A stretch of 64,000 nt of DNA, from contig CABUCM010000004.1 of assembly GCA_902490005.1 (NCBI GenBank), positions 60,279-124,278 of the forward strand, in the 5' to 3' direction. This DNA comes from an uncultured Ruminiclostridium sp. (GTDB lineage Bacteria; Bacillota; Clostridia; Oscillospirales; Acutalibacteraceae). The notes under the pieces are model-generated. The model was not told where the DNA came from. It made no database searches and saw only the letters and a program-made list of their open reading frames with translations. Within the stretch, counting starts at the first letter, position 1. Each line of letters begins with the position of its first letter. Below are positions 24,775-33,880 of this stretch, piece by piece. The position numbers and the translations under genes were made by a program.

Positions 24775-25502
24775 TACGGCTCCATATTTCCCGAAGCGTA
24801 CATGACCACCGACAGCGCCGCCAGAGGGGCGGTTTCAGTCCGCAAAATGCGTTTGCCTAAGGTCACAGGAACGCCACCGGCTTTTTGCACCGCTTCAGCC
24901 TCCGCCATGGAAAAACCGCCCTCGGGCCCAATGAACACGGAAACGGTTTTGGTTTCCCGGTTAACCAGGCTGGAAACGCTTTCCCCGCCGCCCTCATAGC
25001 AAAACAAGAACGATTGGGCTTCCGCCGCCTGGGCCAGGGCCTGGCCGAAAGAGGTCAGCGGGGAGACCTGGGGCAGGATTCCCCGGCCGCACTGCTTGGC
25101 GGCCTCATTGGCGATTTTCTGCCAGCGCGCCGTCTTTTTCTGGGCGGATTTTTGATCCGGCCGGGACACGCACCGCTCCATTTCCACAGGGACGATTTCA
25201 GAAACCCCAAGCTCCACGGCTTTTTGGACAATCCAGTCCATTTTTTCTCCCTTGGGCACGCCTTGGTATAAAATTACCGATACGGAAGGCTCATTTTCAC
25301 AGCGATGTTTGTCTATAATAGTAAGAGCGGCTTCCTGGGAAGAAAGCCGCTGAATCACGCAATGGTAATCAAATCCCCTGGTGTCGCATAAAGTTACCGT
25401 GTCCCCCGGCTTCATCCGCAGGGATTTACACATATGGGCGGCGTCCGCGCCGGTTAAAAGCACCTGGCTACCCTCAATAAATTCCACAAAAAACCTAGGC
25501 AT
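24774..25502 (-). CDS. rsmE: 16S rRNA (uracil-1498-N3)-methyltransferase
   Basis: RsmE methylates U1498 of 16S rRNA in the decoding region, using S-adenosylmethionine. The 242-aa product has an N-terminal PUA-like domain (about 1-70) and a C-terminal SPOUT knot with IGPEGGFSMAEAEAV near 192 and LGKRILRTETAPLAAL near 217, the two knot motifs of the family. The ATG at 25500-25502 overlaps the end of the upstream gene by eight bases, so the two are translationally coupled. In many Firmicutes rsmE lies after dnaJ and prmA; here it is separate from the dnaK cluster. Confidence 0.95.
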   Translation of the reverse strand: MPRFFVEFIEGSQVLLTGADAAHMCKSLRMKPGDTVTLCDTRGFDYHCVIQRLSSQEAALTIIDKHRCENEPSVSVILYQGVPKGEKMDWIVQKAVELGVSEIVPVEMERCVSRPDQKSAQKKTARWQKIANEAAKQCGRGILPQVSPLTSFGQALAQAAEAQSFLFCYEGGGESVSSLVNRETKTVSVFIGPEGGFSMAEAEAVQKAGGVPVTLGKRILRTETAPLAALSVVMYASGNMEP

Positions 25503-25995
25503 TGACTTCGCATCGCTCCATTTCTCTGACCCGGCGCTTCCGCAGCGTCAGCAGCCGGATCCGGTTATACCGCTGGATCGCCACAAAAGGCAGGTTGCCC
25601 AGCAGGATCAAGCAGCCGAAAACCAAGCCCACAGGAAAGGAATTTATAACCACCACAGGAATGGCGCAAAAGGCGCACAGGGTATGGTCCCATTCTCCCC
25701 GGCAGGTTTCCAGGAGAAAGGCGTCCAAATAACCGATGGAAAGGTCGTCGGTATCCAAGTGGTCTTTGGAAAACCCCTGTTTTCCCACATGGGTGGGCAC
25801 AATGTCCTTCCACATCTTGATTTTTAAATATTTCACATACCATTTGCCGTTCTTCTCCCATTTAAACACCTGGTAGCGTTTCCGCCGGAAGTCAAACCAG
25901 GAAGGGCTTCCGTAAACGCAAAGCACAAAGGCCACCACGTGCCAGGCGCCCACAAAGGCAATGTTGTACAAAAGGGTTTCCCAAAAATTCCTCAT
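25495..25995 (-). CDS. CrtO-like membrane acyltransferase family protein
   Basis: A 166-aa protein with two or three membrane helices: one at residues 10-28 (FVGAWHVVAFVLCVYG) and a C-terminal hairpin near 112-140. Between them lie YQVFKWEKNGKWYVKYLKIKMWKD and KQGFSKDHL, blocks typical of the glycosyl-4,4'-diaponeurosporenoate acyltransferase (CrtO) family, and after the last helix IQRYNRIRL, also conserved. In Staphylococcus CrtO acylates a carotenoid, but no carotenoid genes are seen here, so the substrate is probably another lipid or glycan. The ATG at 25995 follows AGGTGAG; an open frame reaching 26064 lacks a ribosome site. It overlaps rsmE by eight bases. Confidence 0.65.
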   Translation of the reverse strand: MRNFWETLLYNIAFVGAWHVVAFVLCVYGSPSWFDFRRKRYQVFKWEKNGKWYVKYLKIKMWKDIVPTHVGKQGFSKDHLDTDDLSIGYLDAFLLETCRGEWDHTLCAFCAIPVVVINSFPVGLVFGCLILLGNLPFVAIQRYNRIRLLTLRKRRVREMERCEVNA

Positions 25996-26156
25996 AATCT
26001 CACCTAATTTCACTTTGTAAAATGACAATTTTCTTACAAAATCCTTACAGTTATTGTACCTCAACTTTCATTGAAAAACAAGCCCTGTTGTGGTATTGTT
26101 AAACTAATCCTATGAAAAAACACATGGAAAATAGTACGGAAAGAGATGACTTATTC

Positions 26157-27422
26157 ATGCGGGCAGAAATTTTATGCGTCGGCACGGAACTTTTATTAGG
26201 AGACATCGTAAACACCAATGCGGTTTATATTGCCAAGGAGCTCGCCTCCATCGGCGTTAACGTATATCACCAGGCAGTGGTCGGCGACAACACCCAGCGG
26301 CTGAAGGAACAGCTTGAGCGGTCCTTTTCCCAGTGCGACCTGGTCGTGCTCACCGGCGGCTTAGGCCCCACCTATGACGACCTGACCAAGGAGACGGTGG
26401 CGGAGCTGTTCCACCGGGAGATGGAATTCAACCAGGAAGCCTACGACGGCATTTTACGGCGGTTTCTCCATTCGGACCGGCAGATGACGGACAATAACCG
26501 CAAGCAGGCATACCTGCCGGTGGGGGCCATTCCCCTGCAAAATCAAAACGGCACGGCGCCCGGCCTGATTTTAGAGGATGAAAAAGAAAATAAAACAGCG
26601 GTGCTCCTGCCGGGGCCGCCCAGAGAGATGGAGCCTATGTTTTCCAATCAGGTGGTGCCTTATTTAAAGAAAAAGACCAACGCGACGCTGGTTTCCCACA
26701 GCATCCACATTTTTGGGTTAGGAGAGTCTTATGTGGAATCCCAGCTTCACGATTTTATGGAGCAGAGCCAAAACCCCACCCTGGCGCCCTACGCCAAGGA
26801 GGGCGAGGTGCTTTTGCGGGTCACCGCCTCCGCCAAAAGCCGGGATGAAGCCGACAAGATGATGGCGCCGGTGATCCAAAAGGTAAAAAGCATGTTTGGC
26901 GAGAACGTTTACGGCGTGGATATCGGCAGCCTCCAGGCGGCCCTGGTGGCGGCGCTTCAGGCAAAGGGTTTGAAGGTTGCCGCCGCGGAAAGCTGTACTG
27001 GCGGGCTGGTGTCCAAGCGGATCACCGAGGTGGCCGGCGCGTCCCAGGTGTTTGACTGCGGGGTTTGCTCCTACGCCAACCGCATCAAGGAGCAGGTGCT
27101 GGGGGTGTCCCACGAAACGTTGGAAACCCTGGGGGCCGTGTCGGAAGAGACCGCGGCGCAAATGGCGGCCGGCGTGAGAAAACTGTCAAAAGCGGATATC
27201 GGCGTTTCCACCACCGGCATTGCGGGCCCGGACGGGGGCACGGAGGAAAAGCCGGTGGGCTTAGTCTACGTGGGAGTGGACAGCGAAAATTATACCACGG
27301 TTTTAGAATGCAGGCTTTCCCGGGGCTATGATAACGAGCGGGAGCTGATACGGTACCTGGCGTCAAGCCACGCGCTGCGCCTGGCGCTGACCGCGGCGGA
27401 AAAGGCCGCGAAAAAGAACTGA
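26157..27422 (+). CDS. cinA: CinA: competence/damage-inducible protein, nicotinamide-nucleotide amidase
   Basis: A two-domain protein: an N-terminal MoCF/COG1058 domain (AEILCVGTELLLGDIVNTN, then LTGGLGPTYDDLTKE) linked to ADP-ribose pyrophosphatase activity, and a C-terminal NMN amidohydrolase domain with AAAESCTGGLVSKRITE near 282 and STTGIAGPDGGTEEKPVGLV near 352. It recycles pyridine nucleotide breakdown products. The 421-aa length from the ATG at 26157 fits the family; an in-frame ATG at 26112 would add 15 poorly conserved residues and has no ribosome site, though the site before 26157 (GGAAAGAG) is also weak. It is followed by malQ 13 bases later. Confidence 0.93.
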   Translation: MRAEILCVGTELLLGDIVNTNAVYIAKELASIGVNVYHQAVVGDNTQRLKEQLERSFSQCDLVVLTGGLGPTYDDLTKETVAELFHREMEFNQEAYDGILRRFLHSDRQMTDNNRKQAYLPVGAIPLQNQNGTAPGLILEDEKENKTAVLLPGPPREMEPMFSNQVVPYLKKKTNATLVSHSIHIFGLGESYVESQLHDFMEQSQNPTLAPYAKEGEVLLRVTASAKSRDEADKMMAPVIQKVKSMFGENVYGVDIGSLQAALVAALQAKGLKVAAAESCTGGLVSKRITEVAGASQVFDCGVCSYANRIKEQVLGVSHETLETLGAVSEETAAQMAAGVRKLSKADIGVSTTGIAGPDGGTEEKPVGLVYVGVDSENYTTVLECRLSRGYDNERELIRYLASSHALRLALTAAEKAAKKN

Positions 27423-27435
27423 AGAAAAGGAGTGA

Positions 27436-28944
27436 ATGCCTTTGGCACGATATGCCGGCGTTTTAATGCATATAACCTCCCTGCCTTCCCCCTGGGGCGT
27501 GGGTACCTTGGGGAAAGAAGCTTACCGCTTCGCGGATTTTTTGAAGGCGGCGGGGCAGAAATATTGGCAGATCCTTCCCGTGGGGCCCACCAGCTACGGT
27601 GATTCCCCCTATCAATCCTTTTCCACTTACGCGGGGAATCCCTATCTCATCGATTTGGACCTGCTTTGCCAGGATGGCCTGCTGGAAAAGGAAGAATACG
27701 AAAGCCTGGATTGGGGAAGCGACCCTCTTAAGGTGGATTACCAGGCCCTGTACCGAAACCGGTTCCAGGTGCTCCGGCTGGCTTATGAGCGGGGCGCTTC
27801 CAGGGACGCGGAGGAATTTCAGCGGTTCCGGCGGGATAACGAAAGCTGGCTGAGGAATTATTCCCTGTTCATGTCCGTGAAGGAGCATTTCGGCATGGTG
27901 TCCTGGCAGGAGTGGCCTGACGAGGGCATTCGCCTGCGGCGGAAGCGGAGCCTGCTGCAATATGAGAAAAAGCTGAAGCCCCAGGTGGAATTCTGGGAGT
28001 ACGTCCAATTCCTGTTTTTCAAGCAGTGGAAGGAGTTTAAGTCCTATGTCAATTCCTTGGGTATCCTGCTTTTCGGGGATATGCCCATTTATGTGGCCAT
28101 GGACAGCGCCGATACCTGGTCCAACCCGGAAATCTTCTGGCTGGACAGAAGCCGTAAACCGGTGTGTGTGGCGGGCTGCCCGCCGGATTACTTTTCAGAA
28201 ACCGGCCAGCTTTGGGGGAACCCCCTTTACGACTGGGAATTTCTGAAAAGAACAAAATATAACTGGTGGATGAACCGGATCGACGTGACCAGGCGGCTGT
28301 TCGACGTGACCCGCATCGACCATTTCCGGGCCTTCGACACCTATTACGCCATCCCCTACGGGGAGGAAACCGCCGTCAACGGCCAATGGCTGGAAGGCCC
28401 TGGCATCGACTTTTTCAAAACCCTGCGGCGGGCCCTGGGCAATGTGCCCATTATCGCCGAGGACCTGGGGCTTTTGTTCCCGTCGGTCCAAAAGCTTTTA
28501 AAAAAGACCGGGTATCCCGGCATGAAGGTGCTCCAGTTCGCCTTTGATTCCAATGAGGAAAACGACTATCTTCCCCATAATTTTGACAATCACTGCGTGG
28601 TTTACACCGGTACCCACGACAATAATACGGTGAACGGCTGGCTGCAAGACGCCAGCGGGAAAGACCGGAAATTCGCGGTGGACTACTGCCGCCTGACCAA
28701 ACGGGAGGGCTATCACTGGGGGATGATCCGCACCGGCCTGAGCAGCGTCAGCGATCTGGCGGTGGCCCAGATGCAGGATGTTCTGGGCCTTGGTTCGGAA
28801 AGCCGGATGAACCTGCCCTCTACCCTTGGGGGCAACTGGCAGTGGCGCATGGAGGCGGGCGCCGCAACCCCGGAGCTTGCGAAAAAGCTGCGGTATTATA
28901 CCGGGCTTTACGGCAGGCTGCCAAAGGAGCAGGCCGAAGGCTAA
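27436..28944 (+). CDS. malQ: 4-alpha-glucanotransferase (amylomaltase)
   Basis: A GH77 enzyme that transfers maltosyl and longer segments between alpha-1,4-glucans, used in maltodextrin and glycogen metabolism. The 502-aa product has the family opening GVLMHITSLPSPWGVGTLG, the catalytic Asp nucleophile in VTRIDHFRAFDTYYAIP near residue 293, the acid/base Glu in IIAEDLGLLFP near 341, and TGTHDNNTVNGW near 391. The ATG at 27436 lies only three bases from AAAGGAG; a TTG at 27442 has better spacing and may be the real start. Thirteen bases separate it from cinA, so they are likely co-transcribed, without an obvious functional link. Confidence 0.95.
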   Translation: MPLARYAGVLMHITSLPSPWGVGTLGKEAYRFADFLKAAGQKYWQILPVGPTSYGDSPYQSFSTYAGNPYLIDLDLLCQDGLLEKEEYESLDWGSDPLKVDYQALYRNRFQVLRLAYERGASRDAEEFQRFRRDNESWLRNYSLFMSVKEHFGMVSWQEWPDEGIRLRRKRSLLQYEKKLKPQVEFWEYVQFLFFKQWKEFKSYVNSLGILLFGDMPIYVAMDSADTWSNPEIFWLDRSRKPVCVAGCPPDYFSETGQLWGNPLYDWEFLKRTKYNWWMNRIDVTRRLFDVTRIDHFRAFDTYYAIPYGEETAVNGQWLEGPGIDFFKTLRRALGNVPIIAEDLGLLFPSVQKLLKKTGYPGMKVLQFAFDSNEENDYLPHNFDNHCVVYTGTHDNNTVNGWLQDASGKDRKFAVDYCRLTKREGYHWGMIRTGLSSVSDLAVAQMQDVLGLGSESRMNLPSTLGGNWQWRMEAGAATPELAKKLRYYTGLYGRLPKEQAEG

Positions 28945-29039
28945 ACAGGGATACTGCCCTTATATCCCGACCGGGAAAAAGGCGGGATATGATAGCGGAG
29001 TTATGCCCTCTTAAGCCGTAAGCATTGACTGTGCCAACC

Positions 29040-29083
29040 AAGCAGCGTATCTTTATTGCCATAAGGATACGTTGCTTTTTTTA
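29040..29083 (+). terminator. Intrinsic terminator after malQ
   Basis: A long imperfect stem, AGCAGCGTATCTTTAT with ATAAGGATACGTTGCT, then seven T. It lies about 95 bases past the malQ stop; between them a second hairpin (ATATCCCG/CGGGATAT, about 28960-28990) has no T run. The rest of the 313-base gap is the gntR promoter region. Confidence 0.75.
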
Positions 29084-29186
29084 CGGCGTTTCGGATTTTA
29101 TTTGGCTGAAACGGCGTGTTCCCGGGGGCGGCGCCGCCCCGAGGAAAAAGCGTTTTTTTAAAATTTTTGAGAAATTAAAAAACCTA

Positions 29187-29244
29187 TTGACAAATAGAAA
29201 AATAGAATGTATTATTGTACTATACTATTAATACAGTAATACAA
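29187..29244 (+). promoter_or_regulatory. Promoter and possible operator of the gntR-ABC operon
   Basis: TTGACA (29187-29192), 17 bases, TATTAT (29210-29215): a near-consensus sigma-A promoter. It is followed at once by an imperfect dyad from TTGTA (29215) to TACAA (29244) that includes TACTATAC and ATACAGTA. YtrA-type GntR regulators often repress their own operon from such a site over the start point; that role here is inference. Confidence 0.7.
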
Positions 29245-29257
29245 AGGAGATGATATC

Positions 29258-29632
29258 ATGTCATGGCAGCTGACAGCGGACAGACCGATTTACTTGCAGC
29301 TTATCGAAGAGATTGAGCAGCGGATTGTGTCTGGGATGTACACTGTGGGAGAAAAGCTTCCCGGGGTACGGGATCTGGCAGCGCAAGCGTCGGTGAACCC
29401 TAACACAATGCAGAAGGCGTTAACAGAGCTGGAACGGCAGGGGCTGGTTTATTCCCAGCGCACCGCCGGACGATTTATTACGGAGGATGGTACCATGATT
29501 CAAAATTTAAAAAATCAACTGGCCACTGAACAAATCTTGGATTTTTTTAAAAAGATGAATCAGTTGGGCTTTACCAAGGAAGAAACCATACAACTGATGC
29601 AGCGGCTTGGGAGTAAGGAGGATGCCCAATGA
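29258..29632 (+). CDS. GntR family regulator, YtrA subfamily
   Basis: A 124-aa regulator consisting of a winged helix-turn-helix (about residues 5-72) and a short C-terminal dimerisation helix, the layout of YtrA-type GntR proteins, which lack a large ligand domain. Typical motifs are PIYLQLIEEIEQRI, KLPGVRDLAAQASVNPNTMQ (the DNA-reading helix) and ELERQGLVYSQRTAGRFI. The ATG follows AAAGGAG. Its stop overlaps the next gene by four bases (ATGA). YtrA-type regulators repress linked ABC-transporter genes and respond to cell-envelope stress such as peptide antibiotics. Confidence 0.93.
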   Translation: MSWQLTADRPIYLQLIEEIEQRIVSGMYTVGEKLPGVRDLAAQASVNPNTMQKALTELERQGLVYSQRTAGRFITEDGTMIQNLKNQLATEQILDFFKKMNQLGFTKEETIQLMQRLGSKEDAQ

Positions 29633-30327
29633 ACCCGATTTTAATTTGCAACAATTTGGTGAAGCGGTATTCTTACCAGCAGGCCCTTGGCGGGGTGAAC
29701 CTGACGCTGGAAAGAGGCCGGATCATCGGCCTGCTTGGACCTAACGGCTCCGGCAAAACCACGCTGATTAAGCTGGCCAGCGGCCTGCTGGTGCCTACCG
29801 GCGGGGAGATCTTGGTCGGCGGCATGGCGCCGGGGATCGAAACGAAAAAAATGGTTTCCTATCTTCCAGAGCGCACTTATTTAAACACCTGGATGCGGGT
29901 TTCCGACCTGCTGAACTTTTTTGAGGACTTTTACAGCGATTTTGACAAAGTAAAGGCCTATGAGATGCTTCAGCGGCTGAACATCAATCCGGCGGACCGG
30001 CTGAAGAATATGTCGAAAGGCACTAAGGAAAAGGTACAGCTGATTCTGGTCATGAGCCGGCAGGCCCAGCTTTACCTTCTGGATGAGCCCATCGGCGGCG
30101 TGGACCCGGCGGCCAGAGACTATATTTTAGATACGATCATCAGCAACTACACGGAAAACGCCACGGTGGTGATTTCCACCCATCTGATCGCCGATATCGA
30201 AAAGGTATTGGATGAAGTGGTGTTTATCAACGCGGGGCAAATCGTGCTTCAGTCCAGTGTAGACGATATTCGGGAGGGCCAGGGGAAATCCGTGGATTCC
30301 CTGTTCAGGGAGGTATTCAGATGCTAG
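29629..30327 (+). CDS. ABC transporter ATP-binding protein
   Basis: A 232-aa ATPase that pairs with the permease in the next gene. Walker A is GLLGPNGSGKTTLIKLASGL near residue 35, the signature motif is the degenerate MSKGTKEKVQL near 130 (LSGGQ in canonical transporters; this variant is common in YtrB-like subunits), and Walker B is YLLDEPIGGVDPAARD near 148. The gene overlaps gntR by four bases and the permease by seven, so all three are translationally coupled. Substrate and direction are not readable; relatives are exporters or envelope-stress transporters. Confidence 0.93.
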   Translation: MNPILICNNLVKRYSYQQALGGVNLTLERGRIIGLLGPNGSGKTTLIKLASGLLVPTGGEILVGGMAPGIETKKMVSYLPERTYLNTWMRVSDLLNFFEDFYSDFDKVKAYEMLQRLNINPADRLKNMSKGTKEKVQLILVMSRQAQLYLLDEPIGGVDPAARDYILDTIISNYTENATVVISTHLIADIEKVLDEVVFINAGQIVLQSSVDDIREGQGKSVDSLFREVFRC

Positions 30328-31130
30328 GAAAATTGATGAAATATGAGTTTAAGGCCACAAGCCGGATGCTTCTGCCTATCAATGGGGCGATGATTCTTTT
30401 CGCGCTGATTAACCGGCTGTTTATGGAACTGAACTTTTTCAACACTTCCAATAAAATCATTTCCGCCATTGCCGTGGTCATGGCGATTATGTACGGTATG
30501 GTCATTATCGCGGCCTTTGTGATCACGCTGATCGTCATTATCCAGCGGTTTTACAAGAACCTGCTGACCGACGAGGGATATCTCATGTTTACCCTGCCGG
30601 TGAAGGCCCACAGCCACATCACCTCGAAAGGCATTGTCGCCTTTGTGTGGTACTTGGCCAGCTTTGTGGTGTGCGCCCTGTCCATCTTTATTTTAGTGGT
30701 AAACGAGGATGTCATGAACGGACTTTCCCACTTCTTCCGTGTGGAAATGCCCAGGTATTTCCAGCTTGCCGGCGGGGACGGCGTGGCGATCCTCATCGAG
30801 GTCATCGTCCTGTTCCTGATAACCTTTGTCTCCAGTATCCTGATGATCTACTGTTCCATCGCCTTGGGCTCCCTGTTCCACAACCATAAGATCCTGGCCT
30901 CCTTCGGTATGTACCTGGCCATCAATTTCGTGATTCAGATGGTAGGGGCCATCGGTATTCTGGTGACGGTGGCGGCTGTGGACGACAGCGTCCTTTGGAG
31001 CAACCAGGCTTCCCTTAGCCTAGTATCCACCCTGATCCTGCCGTTGTGCATCGGATTCTATCTAGTATTCTCTGTGGTTTTCTATTGGGTCACCAGCTTT
31101 ATCTTCAAGAAAAAGCTGAATCTTGAATAA
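30321..31130 (+). CDS. ABC transporter permease (ABC-2-like)
   Basis: A 269-aa membrane protein with about six hydrophobic helices (around residues 20-40, 55-80, 105-130, 155-185, 195-220 and 235-260). A cytoplasmic segment after the second helix contains RFYKNLLTDEGYLMFTLPVK, a block often conserved in this permease type. No export signal or catalytic domain is present. It is the last gene of the gntR operon, starting seven bases before the ATPase gene ends. The substrate is unknown. Confidence 0.85.
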   Translation: MLGKLMKYEFKATSRMLLPINGAMILFALINRLFMELNFFNTSNKIISAIAVVMAIMYGMVIIAAFVITLIVIIQRFYKNLLTDEGYLMFTLPVKAHSHITSKGIVAFVWYLASFVVCALSIFILVVNEDVMNGLSHFFRVEMPRYFQLAGGDGVAILIEVIVLFLITFVSSILMIYCSIALGSLFHNHKILASFGMYLAINFVIQMVGAIGILVTVAAVDDSVLWSNQASLSLVSTLILPLCIGFYLVFSVVFYWVTSFIFKKKLNLE

Positions 31131-31159
31131 GCCAATGCCTTTCAAATTTCCATATCAAA

Positions 31160-31200
31160 AGAAAAGGGGCGTTCCTCAAAGCGGGGAGCGTCCTTTTTCT
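31160..31200 (+). terminator. Terminator of the gntR-ABC operon
   Basis: An imperfect stem (AAAAGG-GGCGTTCC with GGAGCGTCCTTTTT) followed by TTCTT. The rest of the 322-base gap before hppA is AT-rich and holds only its promoter. Confidence 0.6.
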
Positions 31201-31381
31201 TGTCCAAAATGGTAAAAAATTAAAAAATAAAGAAACTTTATGCATTTTTAACGGGCATTTTACAAAGGGATGAATATGTTTTTAAGGCTAAGAAAAAACC
31301 ATGAAAAACCGTAAAATATTAGGCAAGTTGCTCGCTTTTTTTTAGAAAAGTTGTACTTTTTGGAAGTTTTTACATAGGCTG

Positions 31382-31410
31382 TTGAATTTCACCCTGTGAT
31401 TTGCTATAAT
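31382..31410 (+). promoter_or_regulatory. Promoter of the membrane pyrophosphatase gene
   Basis: TTGAAT (31382-31387), 17 bases, a perfect TATAAT (31405-31410), about 43 bases before the start codon. Confidence 0.65.
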
Positions 31411-31452
31411 TTCAGTTAGGTATTATTATCAACTTTATAGGAGGTTATCGAA

Positions 31453-33555
31453 ATGGATCTGTCCATCCTTGCTCCTATCGGCGCGGTCGTCGCTCTGCTG
31501 TTCGCGGTATTCCTTTCCCGCAGAGTGATGAAGGCCGATGAGGGCACCGACTTGATGAAGAAAATTGCCGGTGCTGTCCGGAAAGGCGCCAACGCCTATC
31601 TGAAACGCCAGTATACCGGCGTGGCGATTTTCTTCGCAGCTATGTTCATCATTTTACTGGTTTTAGCCATTTGCGGCTTCTTGACCCCCTTTGTACCGGT
31701 GGCCTTTCTGACCGGCGGTTTCTTCTCCGGCCTGTCCGGCTTTATCGGCATGAAGATCGCTACTTACGCAAACAGCCGTACCGCCAACAGCGCCAGCAAA
31801 AGCCTAAACGCGGGCTTGAAGATCGCGTTCTCCGCCGGCGGCGTTATGGGCTTTGTGGTGGTAGGCCTGGGCCTGCTGGATATCTCTATCTGGTACTTTT
31901 TCCTGAAGTTCTGGTACAGCGTGGTTGACGTCATGCAGAATGAGGCCGCCCAGGTGCAGGCCATCACTTCCGCCATGCTGACCTTCGGTATGGGCGCTTC
32001 TTCTATGGCCCTGTTTGCCCGTGTGGGCGGCGGTATCTTCACCAAGGCCGCCGACGTGGGCGCCGACCTGGTTGGCAAGGTGGAGGCCGGTATCCCCGAG
32101 GACGACCCCCGGAACCCCGCTGTTATCGCTGATAACGTGGGCGACAACGTGGGCGACGTGGCCGGCATGGGCGCCGACCTGTACGAGTCCTATGTGGGTT
32201 CCATTATTTCTACCGCCGCTTTAGCGGTAGCCGCCGGCTTAGGCTTTAAGGGCGTGATTATCCCCATGGCCATGGCCGCCATCGGCATTCTGGCTTCTAT
32301 TATCGGTACGTTCTTTGTCAGCACCAAAGAGGGCGCGACCCAGAAAAACCTGCTGGCGTCCCTGCGCCGGGGTGTGTGGATCGCCGCTGCCCTCATCGCC
32401 GTAGTGGCGTTCCCGCTGATTTATTTCGGTCTGGGCGCGGAAAAGATCGGCTTCTATTTCGCCATTCTTTCCGGCTTGCTGGCTGGTATCCTCATCGGTA
32501 TTGTTACTGAGTATTATACCTCTGATTCCTATAAGCCCACCAAGAAGCTGGCTGGCACGTCCGCTACCGGTTCCGCCACCGTGATTATCGGCGGTTTGTC
32601 TCTTGGTATGCTTTCCACCGTGCTTCCGGTTCTGATCGTAGGCGCTTCCGTCCTGGCCAGCTACTTCCTGTCCGGCGGCAACGATTCCTATAACAACGGC
32701 CTCTACGGCGTCGGCCTTTCTGCCGTGGGCATGCTGGCCACCCTGGGCATCACCCTGGCCACCGACGCTTACGGCCCGGTAGCCGATAACGCCGGCGGTA
32801 TCGCGGAAATGGCGGGCCTGGGCGAGGAGGTGCGTAAGCGCACCGACGCCTTGGATTCTCTGGGCAACACCACCGCCGCTACCGGTAAGGGCTTCGCCAT
32901 CGGTTCTGCCGCCCTCACCGCCCTGGCCTTGATCGCCTCCTATATCGCGGAAATCCAGGTGCTGAAGCCTGACTTTAACTTCAACCTGACCATTACCAAT
33001 CCTCCTGTACTCATCGGCCTGTTTATCGGCGGCGTGCTGCCGTTCCTGTTCGCCGCTCTCACCATGGACGCGGTGGGACGCTGCGCCCAGAAGATCGTGG
33101 TGGAGGTCCGCCGCCAGTTTAAGGAGATCAAGGGCCTGATGACTGGGGAATCGGATCCCGACTACGCTTCCTGCGTGGATATCTGCACCCGGTCCGCCCA
33201 GAGGGAAATGATCGCGCCCGCTATCGTGGCGGTTGCGGCGCCTATTATCGTGGGCTTGATCCTGGGCGTGAACGGTGTTGCCGGCATGCTGGCCGGCGCC
33301 ACGGTTTCCGGGTTTATCCTTGCCGTTATGATGGCGAACTCCGGCGGCGCGTGGGATAACGCGAAGAAGTATATTGAAGGCGGCGAGTACGGCGGAAAAG
33401 GTTCCGACAACCACAAGGCCGCCGTTGTGGGCGATACCGTGGGCGATCCGTTCAAGGATACCTCCGGCCCGTCTATTAACATTCTGATTAAGCTGCTGAG
33501 CATGGTTTCCATCGTGTTCGCAAGCGTGGTTCTGTCTTTCAGCTTGATTAAATAA
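31453..33555 (+). CDS. hppA: Membrane-bound, ion-pumping pyrophosphatase
   Basis: An integral membrane pump with about 16 helices (700 aa) that uses pyrophosphate hydrolysis to export sodium or protons. The pyrophosphate site is complete: DDPRNPAVIADNVGDNVGD near residue 216, and the C-terminal GDTVGDPFKDTSGPS near 659. The motif GNTTAATGKG near 475 has Ala and Gly where potassium-independent enzymes have Lys and Thr, so by family knowledge it should be the potassium-stimulated type; that group includes both Na+ and H+ pumps and I cannot separate them. The ATG follows AGGAGG. Codon use looks highly optimised, suggesting strong expression. It can use the pyrophosphate made by biosynthesis and by PpdK running toward PEP. 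Confidence 0.97.
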   Translation: MDLSILAPIGAVVALLFAVFLSRRVMKADEGTDLMKKIAGAVRKGANAYLKRQYTGVAIFFAAMFIILLVLAICGFLTPFVPVAFLTGGFFSGLSGFIGMKIATYANSRTANSASKSLNAGLKIAFSAGGVMGFVVVGLGLLDISIWYFFLKFWYSVVDVMQNEAAQVQAITSAMLTFGMGASSMALFARVGGGIFTKAADVGADLVGKVEAGIPEDDPRNPAVIADNVGDNVGDVAGMGADLYESYVGSIISTAALAVAAGLGFKGVIIPMAMAAIGILASIIGTFFVSTKEGATQKNLLASLRRGVWIAAALIAVVAFPLIYFGLGAEKIGFYFAILSGLLAGILIGIVTEYYTSDSYKPTKKLAGTSATGSATVIIGGLSLGMLSTVLPVLIVGASVLASYFLSGGNDSYNNGLYGVGLSAVGMLATLGITLATDAYGPVADNAGGIAEMAGLGEEVRKRTDALDSLGNTTAATGKGFAIGSAALTALALIASYIAEIQVLKPDFNFNLTITNPPVLIGLFIGGVLPFLFAALTMDAVGRCAQKIVVEVRRQFKEIKGLMTGESDPDYASCVDICTRSAQREMIAPAIVAVAAPIIVGLILGVNGVAGMLAGATVSGFILAVMMANSGGAWDNAKKYIEGGEYGGKGSDNHKAAVVGDTVGDPFKDTSGPSINILIKLLSMVSIVFASVVLSFSLIK

Positions 33556-33581
33556 GAAAGATAATTCGCGGTTTTCGCGGA

Positions 33582-33613
33582 ACGGGGCCCGGGATCATGA
33601 TCCCGGGCCCCGT
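33582..33613 (+). terminator. 32-base perfect palindrome after hppA
   Basis: Two 16-base arms, ACGGGGCCCGGGATCA and its exact complement, meet with no spacer 26 bases after the hppA stop. A TCGCGG/CCGCGA-like element lies just before. There is no clear T run after it (GTTGCCTGCGTTTGG), so termination is plausible but not typical. Confidence 0.6.
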
Positions 33614-33880
33614 TGCCTGCGTTTGGATTTCTTTTCCCCTATTACCGAGACCCAGAAAAAACTGGGCGCTTATGGCCAGTGGTCCCTCCGCCGGCATACA
33701 GGGTTAAGCGTTTTATAGGCCGCTTCAAGTAAGGCTCTATTTCGCGTCGCCCGGCGCTTCTTCCGGGGATAAGAGGAAAAAAGAGATTATCATGAGTAAA
33801 TGATGATTTACCGCGGAATGAGTTGGAAAGGGGCGATCAAAAGACGCCGGCGCGTGATGGACGCGGAATGACGCAATCAA
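33614..33880. other. Gene-free stretch between hppA and the ubiB terminator
   Basis: I see no credible gene or RNA family here. An open frame from 33823 on the plus strand runs through the terminator and into antisense of ubiB and is not real. The string CGCGGAATGA occurs twice (near 33812 and 33862). Confidence 0.4.
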
